NCBI GenBank assembly: GCA_026874595.1
Contig: CM049308.1
Span: 92,821,624-92,885,623, forward strand
Source: Sipunculus nudus
Taxonomy: Eukaryota; Annelida; Sipuncula; Golfingiida; Sipunculidae
Length of the DNA: 64,000 bases
Reading direction: 5' to 3'
The notes below the pieces were generated by a model. The model was not told the origin of the DNA. It worked only from the letters and a program-made list of their open reading frames with translations, and did not search any database. Shown here piece after piece: positions 50,501-59,765 of the stretch. The position numbers and the translations under genes are program-made. The stretch's first letter is position 1; each line of letters opens with the position of its first letter.

Positions 50501-53500
50501 TCTACAGTTGGCTCTCTAGTCAGAAACTCTAGGTGTGATTTCTTCCAGAGAACCAACTGTACATCCTTCTGCCTCCTCTTCCAATAACTAGTGTTCTGGG
50601 AGGGGTTTAGGTCCTTGAAGGAATTGACCACTAGCTGTGGGGACTCTGTCTTGGTGCAGAGCTGAAGAGGCAGCGGTGTCGGACTCCCTGGACCCTGACT
50701 AAGGGTCCTGGGTCCAAACAAAATTGCGGGAAGCCGAGACCGAACCTACTGCCTGGCATTTGGGTGTCTGCCAGCTGAGTCCAGGTTCACAGCAGCCAAG
50801 GGAGTCTGACTTGCGGCGGAGAGATAAGACATATGTATCCCCTCTTGACTGAATCTGGGAAGCATTTATTTGAGCTAGCATCTTACACATGGTGAGAGCG
50901 TCTGGGGCCAGCCGGCTGGTGGGATCTGCCTCCAACTGGACCCTCAGAGCTCTGACTTGAAGCTGTCAGAACTACACGAGTGCTGGCCTATGACCTGATG
51001 ACAACAATGATGTCATCAGGTCAGACCAAACAAAACAACTCGCCTGCTTGAGGTAATGTACTAACTGCAGATCCCCAGACAGTAACTGGGACAGGGGCCC
51101 TAAAGGGGGTGAGATGGATGAGGGCTGAGTCATGACAACTACTGGAGACAACTACAGCATGCTTACTGGAGGCGGTAATTTTATCTTGGACACCAGGCTT
51201 ACACCAGGGCTAAAAGGCTAAGGAGCTAGGGAGACGCCAACACTGGAGGAGTCAAGGAGACTGAGAGCGACTCTGACAATTTTGGAGTCTCCTCTCCCTT
51301 TATTTTGGTATGAGACAAAGAATCCTTCACCCCCCCCCCCCCGCTGCAGGAAGACGAAGTGCCTAAAGGGAGCCTTGGAACTGGAAATGAGTCATACTTT
51401 TTCCAGGTCTTCCAGTCCCAAGGCAAGCAAACAGAGCAGGGGTTATTGGCGCAACCACACCCCGCCGAGGCAGAGGCAGGTGGGGCATTATAATTGGCAG
51501 TCGCAGGTGGCAAGCAGACACTTACAGGGTGGGCAAGTGATGTCATGCTTAGGTGAACCATAGTAACTAATGACCAAAAAGATAGAACAAGGATAAATAA
51601 CCAGTGAATTCCAAGTTATAATCGTGCCAGATACTCACCAAGAGGCCTGGCTAAGGTCTGAAGAAGACAGACGGCCATGCATGTCTGTACAGGGGTACGA
51701 CAAGTGAATAAGTGACTGGGTTGGGAGGCTAACTCAGGAAGTAGCATCAGGGTCACCCTGGCAATGACCTATTCTTTTACTGTGTCAGAGAATTACAGAG
51801 GTTGAAGGTTAAGCACCATGCATTTCTGATACAATGCATAGCCCACGTACTGAACCACTAGTCATGCATTAAGACCATCTTTAGAAATGATACATACCTC
51901 ATTATTATAACAACAGATGTACACATGCTCAACAGCAGCTGATGGAGAAGGTTTAATTGACATGTTTACTAAAAATGCAATCTACAGAGAATTTCACTGT
52001 TCGAGTATATTATTCACATTTTGTAATCTATGCAGCAGTAAACTTCACAACTGGATTTTGGGGGCTTTTTGTAGGAATATGAAATAAAATCTTACCTTCT
52101 TCTCAATGTGTTCTTTCTGTTTAAGTCTTTCACAAACTCTACAAATATATATATATATATTTTGAAAATTAAACCCGAGACAAAATTTGCATACAAGAAC
52201 TACATTGTGTATCCCCTTTAGCTGTGACCTGGTAAAAATGTCTGTTCATAAATTATTGGTTGATTTTGCATAATTATACTGGCTATGATGTAATGATGCA
52301 ATGCATATATATATTATGGATTACTTCAATGTTTCAGGCAGGGATCAGAGGGTTGATCACACTGTCCATTCAACTTAAGTTTCCACTAAGCCTCTGTAGA
52401 GAGCCCACTGACTAAACTGCCCAATTTGCATCCTAAACAGCAGTACTATATCTAACAGTGGGAGGTACCTGTAGCTGAATCAAAGCTTGTTGTGTTAATA
52501 TTTTAAAAAATTGTATCTTGAGAATTAAGCTCAGTATTTATATTTTTGTTAACTATATAAACAAAAATAATGATAATTAAATATACTTGCACTCTTAACT
52601 AAATTAATCATGCGTGTAACACTGTTATAATGATAATGCAAGAGTCTTACCTCTCAAGTAATTCATGGTGCTGTTGCCTTTGTTGGTGCCATTTGCGTAA
52701 TTTATCACAGTATCTAAATTAAAAAAAAAAATATTTTCAGTGTGATATAATTTATCATTGTACAAGTTGTTTATCTCTATCATGAGGGGTATCTTATTTG
52801 CATCACAACATCTTTCTACTTCAATAATATCTTCAATTAACATGCAATATCGAAAACAGCAGAAACATTAGACCCAGTTGATACCCAGTGGAATACAAAG
52901 AGCTACAGACTTAAAGCTTCATTTATCTAGTGGATGGAGTGTACTATGTGTATGATACTGCTGCACAATACTAATGTGACCCTATGTGTTGGGTGCCTGT
53001 CCCACACAGTTCAAGTGAGCTGGCCACTGGTTACATGTGATAATTTCGGCAACATGTATTCCATCATCACTGATAACATCCTGGCCCCCAAAAAAATTAT
53101 AAATCTTGCACCCTTTATGCTGAAACAATCGCCCGTGTAACTAGTGGCAGCCTGGCCTGCCACCCAAACATAGATTTTTAATTAACTGAAGATGTTGAGG
53201 TGGCAGTACCAGCTAAAGGGATCAGAATAATTCTAGTATAGGTAGATGTGCACACCATTACTAACAGTACTTTATCATTTTCATCTGCTTGTTGAACTGT
53301 TATTTTTCCCTATTTAAAGTATTTTATTCTGTTGGAAAAAAATAAATATTTCAGTCATGGTTAACTTACGTGCATTCATGTAGCAGATATTAAAAACGAG
53401 GCCGGTTTACCTTGGAAAGTTTGTCTCTCTGTCCATCACAACGGCTTGACAGTGGAAACCGCAGTAGCGGAAACTGCTTCAAACGTCATGTGTAACCACC

Positions 53501-56138
53501 AAAGTAACCACCACAAATTTTGTGTACATTTTTTCTTCATTATTTAGCAAAAAAAACACAAACCATTTCAGCCTCTGATGACAAATACTATCACACAGCA
53601 AATATTTTGATGGGACCCTTAGCTTGGTGTTGTTCTATTATGACTTGTATCATGACTTGCAGGCCCCTATCAGTATATTTTAAACAGGCCTGAACGTCAT
53701 ATTGTCATGGCTACCTAGCCATAACTGGGTAACTAGCAGCCAGCTTACTGGAACAGACACAGGTAACACACTGGGTCACATAACTTCATAAATGCTGCTC
53801 AGCAGTTTCATGTACTCTGTCTGCTCAATAAATGAAGCTTGAGGTCTATGGCTCTGAACATATACAAAAACATATATATATATTATGATAATTATGCATG
53901 CTTTTTTAGTTTTCTGCAAGTTTTCATTGAATTCCTGGCATCATGTCACTCCTGATAAACTGTTTTCAAACAACATAAAACAGTTTTAACAAAAAAAATA
54001 TATACTGAAGTAATTGTATGAATGTATAACAATGCCTAAAACAATTAGCAAGGTGTCAATCTAATTTTCAATAGGAAATTTTTCATTCCTCATATATAGT
54101 GCACCATACATTGATACAATTTTTAAATTTTAATTTCAAGGAAACCTCCGACTGCCATAATGTCTTCATAACTATACAAATTTAATTTGGGGGGGGGGGG
54201 GGGGGGGAATTTCAGTCTTCACTACTAGTACTACTGTAGTACTGAGTACTGACACCTAAGGCTAAGTCCAACAAGGCAACATCATCAGTCAGTCTCGAAA
54301 ATTAGTTAAATTGCATACTGTCAAGTTTGTATAAGTATGCTGTCATAAATCACAAGACATCGTTCATTAAATAAAAAGAACAATTTATTACAGATTCGTG
54401 CACACAAATGACGAGTGAGTCACCACGTCACTGACGGAATGCACACTCAACACAATTCACACAGAATCTTTGGAGCGAATAGTTCTTAATAAATTACTTC
54501 CAATTGTTAAACCAATTCTAGATCAACATCAGTTTGCATATTCATCCAACAGATGCACAAGCGACGCAATTGCCACATTAACTCATTATATTTATCAACA
54601 CTTAGACAGGGACCCCAGAAATTATGCCAGATCACTTTTCATTGATTATTCTTCAGCCTTCAATACAATACAGCCACACATTATGATCAATCAGCTCTGT
54701 AGATATAACATTCCTCCTTCCTACTGTCTATGGATTCTAGATTTTCTCTCGGATAGAAGACAACATGTTAGAACAAGCAAAGAAACTTCTTCAGATATAA
54801 TCATAAATACTGGTGCTCCACAAGGCTGTGTTCTGTCAGCAGTCCTTTTTATTCTATATACAAATAATTTGTCTGTGAGCCTTTCAGATTGTAAAATTAT
54901 CAAATATGCAGACGACACTGTCATTCTAGGCCTGATACACAAGAATGATGAATCGCTCTACAGGAAAACCATTCAATATGTGACTGGTTGGTGTGAGGAA
55001 CACTACCTTCAGTTAAATGTAAAGAAGACTAAAGAAGTAGTCTTTGATTTTAGGAGATCAAATTCTGTAATTACCCCAGTTGCTATCAAAAATGAAGATG
55101 TTGATATTGTAGAAAATTATAAATACTTAGGATGTATTATTGACAGAAATCCGAGTTGGAAAGAACATGTGTTGAATCAATCAAAGAAAGCAAACAAAAG
55201 ATTATATTACCTTTATTATATAAGAAAGCTTAATATTGACAAAACCATAATTACCATGTTTTATAATTCAGTAATTTCCAGTGTCCTTACTTATTCACTG
55301 GAGTGCTGGTTTACAAATATATCTGATAAGTTAAAGAAACAGTTGAATAAATCCAGGAAGAGAAGTAGTAGAATAACTGGTACTTCTCTTGCCACACACC
55401 AGGAAATCTGTGAAACCAAAACAATGGCCTTCATATCTAAGGTCATGAATGACACAACACATCCCCTATATTCAGAGTTCCGTTTTTTACCTTCAGGTAA
55501 ACGCCTAGATACAATATTCTGCAGAACAACTCTTTTTAAAAAATCTCTCGTACCACACAGTATTAAACTTTTTAACTCACAACCCTCTTAGAAATTTAAT
55601 GTTTTGAATTATGTGTTTTACCTGTTTTACCTGCAGAATTATCTGTTTTATCATTTTTACATGCTTAATTTTACATGCATAGTCAATATGTTATGTGTGA
55701 TTTTTATGTATTTTTATGTATTATTAAATAATATTAAATATAATTAAAAAATAATTTATTTTTATGTATTTATCTATCTATTTACTTATTTATTTTTTAT
55801 GTAATGAATTGCAAGTCAACGACAAATTCCTGGAACTGAAGGCTAATAAATGTTATCTTATCTTATCTTAACTCTTTTATTTAGGCTTTACCCTCAAGCT
55901 CTGACAAACAAACTGTGACATCTCACCTGTCACTTGGTGGAGACTTAGAGTGATGGAACAACCCTCGGCGGATACAAGCAATGCAATAAAAAGGTCTCTT
56001 GGAACAGGAACAAAGTGCGCATCGCTCGACAGCTACACTAATACAAATGTTACCATTCTGTGAGTCGTCTACGGACGTAAAAAGACGAAAGTCAGTTGGC
56101 GCAGAACTACTGTCACAACTGGATATTGAAGCGGCCAT
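18699..56138 (-). CDS. ATG14: ATG14 (Barkor), complete gene, 9 coding exons
   Basis: Exons in transcript order: 56138-55927, 52713-52651, 52138-52096, 39277-39196, 28058-27824, 27528-27362, 26970-26814, 24248-24078 and 18999-18699. All have AG/GT borders and compatible phases, totalling 1,431 nt: 476 codons plus TGA, against about 490 in human. The N-terminus has CALC and CIAC (C40, C43, C52, C55), the cysteine motif characteristic of ATG14. A coiled coil spans about 71-190, then HIFPI, GRW and NGDYSAY motifs, FCSKELTEKQ with LCFSQNIDP, and a C-terminal BATS region ending STAGGLMSSAAASVASFW. In the family it directs the Beclin 1/VPS34 lipid kinase complex to ER sites of autophagosome formation, and BATS senses curved membrane. 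I chose the ATG at 56136-56138 (AAAG before ATGG) over an in-frame ATG at 56195, which would add 19 residues. Confidence 0.94.
19000..24040 (-). repeat. 66-bp tandem array of duplicated ATG14 splice acceptors
   Basis: Roughly 75 head-to-tail units fill ATG14 intron 8. Read on the minus strand, each unit is about 19 nt of intron end (TTTATGCTGTTTTAG) followed by about 47 nt like the start of the terminal exon (ATCTGG to CCTTTATG). Units at 19000-22680 are nearly identical; those at 22680-24040 are diverged and often shortened. The unit is 22 codons with no stop, encoding RSGPYEVHSDIL plus TSLYVCLCCF, in the frame of the real exon. The frame is open from the stop at 18699 up to a TAA variant at 19671, about ten units. 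Some units are 64 bp and break the frame. Plus-strand open frames here are antisense shadows. Confidence 0.97.
24078..24248 (-). CDS. ATG14: ATG14 exon 8
   Basis: It encodes EFCSKELTEKQFQRAVRRLN, NILLLCFSQNIDPGQLNP and ends LLLEAPDLG, all strongly ATG14-like. The acceptor is TATTTCAG; the end of a mobile element (family 2, 24273) is only about 23 nt upstream of it. The donor is GGCAG/GTAAGC. Confidence 0.95.
24273..26184 (+). mobile_element. Family 2 dispersed element, copy 1 (ATG14 intron 7)
   Basis: It starts ACAAGGCC with a small hairpin (AGGCC/GGCCT), then GCAAACCTGTG, and ends CACAGGTTCGCTAA at 26184, so the end carries the inverse of GCGAACCTGTG. The interior has palindrome-bearing repeats (24595-25031), a GTCTAGAC array (25315-25364), a run of 23 C (25366-25388), and a segment ending in a CATCGCATAAGCTCACAGG motif shared with 38487 and 49340. 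No intact protein frame is seen. Confidence 0.65.
25315..25364. repeat. 21-bp repeat with paired GTCTAGAC palindromes
   Basis: GTCTAGAC occurs at 25315, 25323, 25336, 25344 and 25357; paired copies form an 18-bp perfect palindrome and the unit repeats every 21 bp. It abuts a 23-base C run. Confidence 0.9.
26185..26813. other. ATG14 intron 7, plain part
   Basis: AT-rich intron between the element and the exon; nothing recognisable. Confidence 0.5.
26814..26970 (-). CDS. ATG14: ATG14 exon 7
   Basis: It encodes RIGAALSYTAQLVASLSELL and DVTIPRRTSYG, aligning with the ISAALCYATQLVNILSHILD region of vertebrate ATG14. The donor is ACGG/GTGAGT. Confidence 0.94.
27362..27528 (-). CDS. ATG14: ATG14 exon 6
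   Basis: It encodes DALLELAEAQQMSYIQGRWV and PGNGDYSAYG, both conserved landmarks (LAEARRTTYLSGRWV and NNGDYSAYY in human, from memory). The donor is CTGT/GTAAGT. Confidence 0.94.
27824..28058 (-). CDS. ATG14: ATG14 exon 5 (coiled coil to HIFPI)
   Basis: It encodes ERARLQKQQEENRKRQARR, a long Lys/Arg/Glu helix, and VDLVTHIFPITRI, matching the LTSVIFPIEEV landmark of vertebrate ATG14. The donor is GAAG/GTACCC. Confidence 0.93.
28436..29555 (+). repeat. Dispersed repeat with ~285-bp internal units and GACA tail
   Basis: The segment AACTGGAGTTATCATC (and variants) recurs near 28474, 28759, 29193 and 29481, with TGACCTTGACCTTTGACC strings between. It ends in a (GACA)n run at 29518-29550. It resembles common invertebrate dispersed repeats; I cannot name the class. 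Confidence 0.75.
30432..33819. mobile_element. pogo/Tigger-like element, TA target duplication, disrupted
   Basis: Ends are CAGTAGAGCGCTGTATTTCC and, inverted, CAGTAGAGCGCCGTTTTTCC, flanked by TA at 30430-30431 and 33820-33821. CAGTA-type ends with TA duplications are typical of the pogo branch of Tc1/mariner. Without the 2.6-kb insert it is about 760 bp, too small for a transposase, so it is non-autonomous. Confidence 0.8.
30932..33556 (+). mobile_element. 2.6-kb Helentron/HINE-like element, family 1 copy A
   Basis: The left end is ACAAGG, a small hairpin (GACC/GGTC), then GACACTCAGCTG; the right end is an ACGG run and hairpin AGCTCAG/CTGAGCT (33523-33551) followed by CTAAAAA. It carries two internal ~640-bp units (about 32170-32800 and 32800-33430). 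It is nearly identical to copy B at 41223. It is inserted in the pogo-like element. No credible protein is encoded. Confidence 0.75.
33822..35900. other. Degenerate repeat and AT-rich intron
   Basis: It contains more GAGTGAACTC repeats (33940-34010), a degenerate palindrome-bearing segment near 34510, AT-rich filler, and a G-rich tract at about 35788-35817. No gene. Confidence 0.5.
35920..36676 (+). mobile_element. Family 1 element, single-unit right-end copy
   Basis: It is homologous to one internal unit of the 2.6-kb element and ends in the same hairpin (36645-36673) and CTAAAAA. It is more diverged than copies A and B and its left end is not visible. Confidence 0.65.
38653..38850 (+). mobile_element. 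Family 1 right-end fragment with G15 tract
   Basis: A run of 15 G (38653-38667) is followed by sequence ending CTTATAGTCAGCTGAGCTAA at 38850. The left arm of the terminal hairpin is missing. Confidence 0.55.
39196..39277 (-). CDS. ATG14: ATG14 exon 4 (coiled coil)
   Basis: It encodes KTELSLVKESIEVLRQSL and IVQNHKLAT. The acceptor is CTTTCAG and the donor ACAG/GTAAGC. It is isolated between introns of 12.8 and 11.1 kb that consist mainly of mobile DNA. Confidence 0.88.
41223..43833 (+). mobile_element. 2.6-kb Helentron/HINE-like element, family 1 copy B
   Basis: It is nearly identical to copy A throughout, including both internal units, the ACGG run and the terminal hairpin (43800-43828). 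It is nested inside the hAT-like element. High identity suggests a recent burst or gene conversion. Confidence 0.78.
44854..45066 (-). pseudogene. Possible captured host first exon in the hAT-like element
   Basis: From ATG at 45066 the frame reads MGRKLERVLEKLPRLLVVER, meets one TAG (44998-45000), then continues NGRKVPPPVKLVT and AEHVKLLKNRFEQ to a good donor CAG/GTAGGT. The segment is GC-richer than its surroundings. I do not recognise the parent. Alternatively it is a piece of the transposon's own gene. Confidence 0.4.
47215..48080. mobile_element. 866-bp TA-flanked inverted-repeat element
   Basis: Ends CCGTAAAAAAACGCATATAC and, inverted, CCGTAAAAACTCGCATATAA are followed on both sides by GTCGA; the flanks are TA (47213-47214, 48081-48082). 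The duplicate segment near 37240 is uninterrupted (CTTTATATACCCACAGAG), marking the empty site. It is probably a non-autonomous Tc1/mariner-like element. Confidence 0.8.
49371..49632. repeat. Foldback repeat
   Basis: CTTTTCCTCCG with about 50 following bases at 49371-49420 recurs inverted at 49583-49632, making a ~260-bp imperfect palindrome. It overlaps the left end of the next element. Confidence 0.75.
49408..51827 (-). mobile_element. 2.4-kb inverted-repeat element with GC-rich interior
   Basis: About 100 bp at the left (AGAAATGCATGGTGCT, AACCTTCAACCTCTG, CCAGGG, to GTTAGCC at 49510) recurs inverted at 51725-51827. The interior (49850-51560) is clearly GC-richer than the intron. On the minus strand it holds adjoining frames at 50935-50699, 50721-50398 and 50411-50133, with no family I recognise. 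They could be remnants of one decayed transposon protein. Confidence 0.6.
52096..52138 (-). CDS. ATG14: ATG14 exon 3 (coiled coil)
   Basis: A 43-nt exon encoding VCERLKQKEHIEKK. The acceptor is TTTGTAG; the donor is AAG/GTAAGA. It changes the phase from 2 to 0, so it is essential to keep the frame. Confidence 0.85.
52651..52713 (-). CDS. ATG14: ATG14 exon 2 (start of coiled coil)
   Basis: A 63-nt symmetrical exon encoding YCDKLRKWHQQRQQHHELLE. The junction gives SDRYCDKL, comparable with the DRERFIDKKERL segment of vertebrate ATG14. The donor is GAGAG/GTAAGA. Confidence 0.85.
53102..54180. other. ATG14 intron 1, plain part
   Basis: AT-rich intron with a short exon-like string at 53411-53444 (rejected) and no other feature; a run of 19 G follows at 54189-54207. 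Confidence 0.45.
54470..55591 (+). CDS. Reverse transcriptase fragment of non-LTR element
   Basis: About 373 codons without a frame break. Visible motifs: ERIVLNKLLP near the start; LFIDYSSAFNTI (motif A, D59); INTGAPQGCVLSAVLF (motif B); IKYADDTVI with YADD at 146-149 (motif C); LQLNVKKTKEVVFDFRR; and a C-terminal SIKLFNS. No ATG opens the frame (it begins at TTG and stays open back to about 54419), because the copy is 5'-truncated, so it is probably not expressed by itself. CR1, L2 and Rex1 relatives share this wording. Confidence 0.9.
   Translation: MERIVLNKLLPIVKPILDQHQFAYSSNRCTSDAIATLTHYIYQHLDRDPRNYARSLFIDYSSAFNTIQPHIMINQLCRYNIPPSYCLWILDFLSDRRQHVRTSKETSSDIIINTGAPQGCVLSAVLFILYTNNLSVSLSDCKIIKYADDTVILGLIHKNDESLYRKTIQYVTGWCEEHYLQLNVKKTKEVVFDFRRSNSVITPVAIKNEDVDIVENYKYLGCIIDRNPSWKEHVLNQSKKANKRLYYLYYIRKLNIDKTIITMFYNSVISSVLTYSLECWFTNISDKLKKQLNKSRKRSSRITGTSLATHQEICETKTMAFISKVMNDTTHPLYSEFRFLPSGKRLDTIFCRTTLFKKSLVPHSIKLFNSQPS
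54470..55870 (+). mobile_element. 5'-truncated CR1/L2-like non-LTR retrotransposon
   Basis: The open frame to 55591 encodes most of a reverse transcriptase in antisense to ATG14 within intron 1. The 3' end is AATAAATG followed by three TTATC units (about 55853-55870), the short-repeat tail expected of this group. The 5' part, including the endonuclease, is missing, as is usual for retroposed copies. Confidence 0.88.
55927..56138 (-). CDS. ATG14: ATG14 exon 1 (cysteine motif)
   Basis: It encodes MAASISSC to HSKSPPSD, with CxxC pairs at residues 40/43 and 52/55, the ATG14 zinc-like motif needed in mammals for ER targeting. The donor is ACAG/GTGAGA, phase 2, joining directly to the exon at 52713. 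Confidence 0.93.
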
Positions 56139-56148
56139 CTTTATTTGA

Positions 56149-56156
56149 TCATGTGA
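56149..56156 (-). promoter_or_regulatory. TCACATGA E-box (M-box/CLEAR-like) at ATG14 start
   Basis: TCACATGA on the minus strand, about 10 nt upstream of the chosen ATG14 start, matches the MiT/TFE (TFEB, MITF) binding pattern. Mammalian TFEB is known to activate autophagy genes. A single 8-mer is weak evidence. Confidence 0.3.
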
Positions 56157-56655
56157 CTTTGTTTTGAAGACCTCCAAGCAGATGCATGTTCGCATTCGTG
56201 TGCGGTCAGTAGTGGTTTGTTCGTCATGATATGGAGCCTAGTGGGCCCCGTGACATGGATAGCGTCAAGGAACAACTGATCTGTCATCCACACACAAACA
56301 AATCAATCACTCTAAGAGAATTGCATCACGCATATATTCAGCGTAGCTATTGGTGACTCGGTCAACCATACTTCATGTATCATGAAACTTCATACTCCTC
56401 TTTACTGGTCAATATCTGAGGTTGACACGTTGTGTCTGTTTTTTTTTTATTTTAAAGATAATACCACCAGAAAATGGAATACACAATTCACACATATACA
56501 CTGGCTGGCTGCAATGGAACTGGAATAAAAAGTTATAAAAAATAAGTTAAAAACAACATAGGTAAAAAAATAAAAATAAAAAAAAGAAGGGGTGGGACAA
56601 ATAACAAATTTATTGCTTAAACATTTAACTGGTGGTGGTCACTAACACAAAACTA

Positions 56656-56656
<1 letters not shown>

Positions 56657-56705
<49 letters not shown>
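56657..56705. repeat. (TA)n microsatellite
   Basis: A run of about 24 TA units upstream of ATG14; a second run lies at 57205-57238. Confidence 0.95.
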
Positions 56706-56710
<5 letters not shown>

Positions 56711-57197
56711 TGTATATGGACATGCCAGTATGATTTAAAATCATTTTTCACACAAATATCAACAACTAAAAAAAGTTCTATAAAATAATTTATTGTGATA
56801 CAGAAGGTACACATATATTAAAACACTTACGGCGAAACACTGAAACATACTTCAATACTCTTTAAATATAACAAATCAAGAGTAATAACTTTTTTTCCAA
56901 CAAACTTGCAACTATTATGAAAAGTAAATTTATATGTGAACTTTTTTAAACGTAAAACAGCTGTAAATTTTCCTTAGGTTCTAGAGTCATGAAAACTATG
57001 ACCAACATTTAAACTGTTCATTATTTGGAAGATTATTTTCATTATTACAAAAACAAATACTAACTTAAATATGACAAATACTGTCTGCATCCTCTGTATT
57101 TCTTGACCACCTTTCATACATTCATTGACTTTTGGAATTCTAAAACAGTGACCTCTCATTATGTTGATTATGAAAAGAAACCTGCATATCCCATTAC

Positions 57198-57242
<45 letters not shown>

Positions 57243-58590
57243 CACATACTTTTTCTAGGAAACTTATATAGAAAAGGAAGATCATGTACTGGAATAGAGA
57301 CAGACCTGCTCTAGAAAATCCTGTTCTATATTACACATCTGATCCAAGCAGGCGAGAGCAATAGTTTATCTTGAAAATTTCATGGCATGTACTGGAAACT
57401 AATAACCATACAATATATTTTTATTTTTTATAGGTTTTACCTTGCATAACAATATAGGTATTACAGAATATATTGCCCTGTTATTTCTTCTCTCCTTAAT
57501 CATGTCTCTGGTTAATGTTTCACTATCAATCACACTGCTTGTGTGACATTTGGTGATAGCTACTCAAGTGCTGCTACCTTATGGCCATATACAAAACTAG
57601 ATGGCAGATACTGGTGTTGGCCACTTATCTTCAGTATACAGGTATTCACATGTACAGATGTCAAACTATCTTTAGATTTACATTTAACTCTGTAGCATTT
57701 ACCAAAGTTAATGAGTCAAAATTGTAATTTCATGTAGTGGCACTTGTGCTTTGCTAAATATAAAGCATATATATGTGATTAACAGTTACGGAGAGATGCA
57801 TCAGTACATGTATTAATACATATTTGTACAATCATGTTACATACAGTGGTATAGTACATTTTGTACACAAAATATAAAAATCATATACAATTCTGCAATA
57901 CACTGATAATCTGTAACTGTGCATATAAACACAGAAATGTGTATGATTGGTATTTACAAATTTGGTAGGTCTCATTACCTGAACACAAGCTTTTTCTAGC
58001 TGTCAAGTTCTTGAAACAATTCACCATGGGTGACCAAATTGGTAAAGTGTATTGTGGATATTAACTAACATGCTAGGTCTCATTACCAGGTTAAAAAAGT
58101 TCTGTCCATAAATAACGATAACGACCAGTCAACAAGCAGAAGAACACAGGCTTTACCTATCAGTTAAATTCACAAAACAATTCATCACGGGTGAACGGAG
58201 TTGTAAATGCACACATAGAAACCTCATTCCATGGTGATTACATTTATATTTACATGTTTTGTATAAAACTTATAAAATTCATTTCAAGGAGATTCCCCAA
58301 TAGACATACACCCCTGGCCCTGCCATTACACTTTGCACTGGTCTACACTCATCAACATATATATCCTTGCACACGGCCCTGATTATCCATAAGGCACTAG
58401 AATATCTGCCTTGACCTACATTCTATAGAGTGGATTATGAAGGTTTATCAGAATTATTCATTCACCTGAGAACATTTTTTTTGGTTCATTTTCAGTTACT
58501 ATTATTTCTTTGAATCATTCTTCTTAATTGCTTTGATGTCATAAATGGTCCTACATGTGTTCTTTTAAAGTATTATTTTTAATACAAAGT
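56706..58590. other. Intergenic region upstream of ATG14
   Basis: AT-rich with a second (TA)n at 57205-57238. No coding or RNA gene seen. Confidence 0.45.
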
Positions 58591-58594
58591 AAAC

Positions 58595-59765
58595 TAGATT
58601 ACAGGAAGTCGACAAGCGACTACATGGACTGACAAGCAACAACATGTATCTGCTGAAATCACAGCAAGGACAGGTGAAGAGAGGCATGGATTGAGTGGCA
58701 AGGGGAAACAGAGTGAGATGTGTTGCATATATTAGCATGGGTATCTGCCACGTTGCCTTGGTGCAAGGCTGAGAATTACATACCGGGGACCCAGGCCATA
58801 CTCATTTCAGTTATGAACCCATAACAATCTGCCATGTAACATAATTGTAGGTGGCGCCACCTGTTAATTAAAAGAGAAACTATCCAAGATATATACAAAA
58901 TTTCAGGTGGATAAGTCAAACCGCTGCTGAGATATGAGTGATTTTAACCCTAGGCAGATGGACAGATGGGCACCTTGCAAAAATAGTTGTTAGTTGGGCA
59001 ACTAAATTTGTACAAGCTGTAGAGCTATGTAAGTTCTAAAGTCATGCAAAAGTCAGCATAACTGTGAATGCAGATGGCGCCACCTGCCACAAAATCGAGC
59101 AAGCTATTCAAGATGTATACATATGCAAAATTTTAGGAAGATAAGTCACACCACTACTGAGATAGGAGTGATTTTATCCCACAGCAGACGGATACTGTGC
59201 AAAAATGGTTGTAGGTGGTGCCACCAGTTTGGTGCATGATAAAGAGCTATGTGAGATCTAAACACATGCAAATTTCAGGAAGATACCTCAAACGAGTCCT
59301 GAGATATAAGCATGGATGTCTGCAGAGTGAACACAAGTGCCATAAAATAAAGAAAGCTATCCAGGATGTACTAGTATATGCATGCAAAATTTTGGTGAAT
59401 AATTCCAGCCACTGCAGAAATGAGTGATTTTAACCCAAGACAGATGAACAGATGGACACTGTGCAAAAATGGTTGCAGGTGGTGCCACCAGTTTATTGTA
59501 TGATACAAAACTAACCAAAAGCTACTCTTGTGCAAAATTTCAGCCTGATTGGTCAAACGAGTCAGAAGATATGTGGTTTAATGTGTGAACACAGATGTAC
59601 AGATGGACAGGAAAGGTCTGATGTCACCGTCTGTAGGCACCGGTTCACATATGACCTGATAGTTTTGTCTCGTTTTGGAATAATCAGTCCAGTGGTCTCA
59701 GAGGAGTTCTCCAGTACCCGGTCAAAAACAAAGTATCTGCAAAACTTTGTTTTGGCGGATACAAA
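58595..59765 (+). repeat. Palindrome-bearing repeat, intergenic copy
   Basis: It begins with a degenerate AGTCGACAAGCGACTAC hairpin and ends TTTGTTTTGGCGGATACAA (59747-59765). It contains an exact GGTGGCGCCACC at 58850 and variants near 59074, 59214 and 59480 in the same unit structure as 39600-46000. Short open frames here are repeat-derived. Confidence 0.7.

Noticed and set aside
53411-53444. A 34-nt exon-like string in ATG14 intron 1 (RCDGQRDKLSK, donor AAG/GTAAAC).
   Set aside because: It resembles the DKKERL region, but it ends phase 0 while the next exon needs phase 2. Direct joining of 55927 to 52713 is in frame and gives the right length.
56974-57285. Minus-strand frame across the (TA)n tract.
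   Set aside because: The YIYIYIYI run is microsatellite translation.
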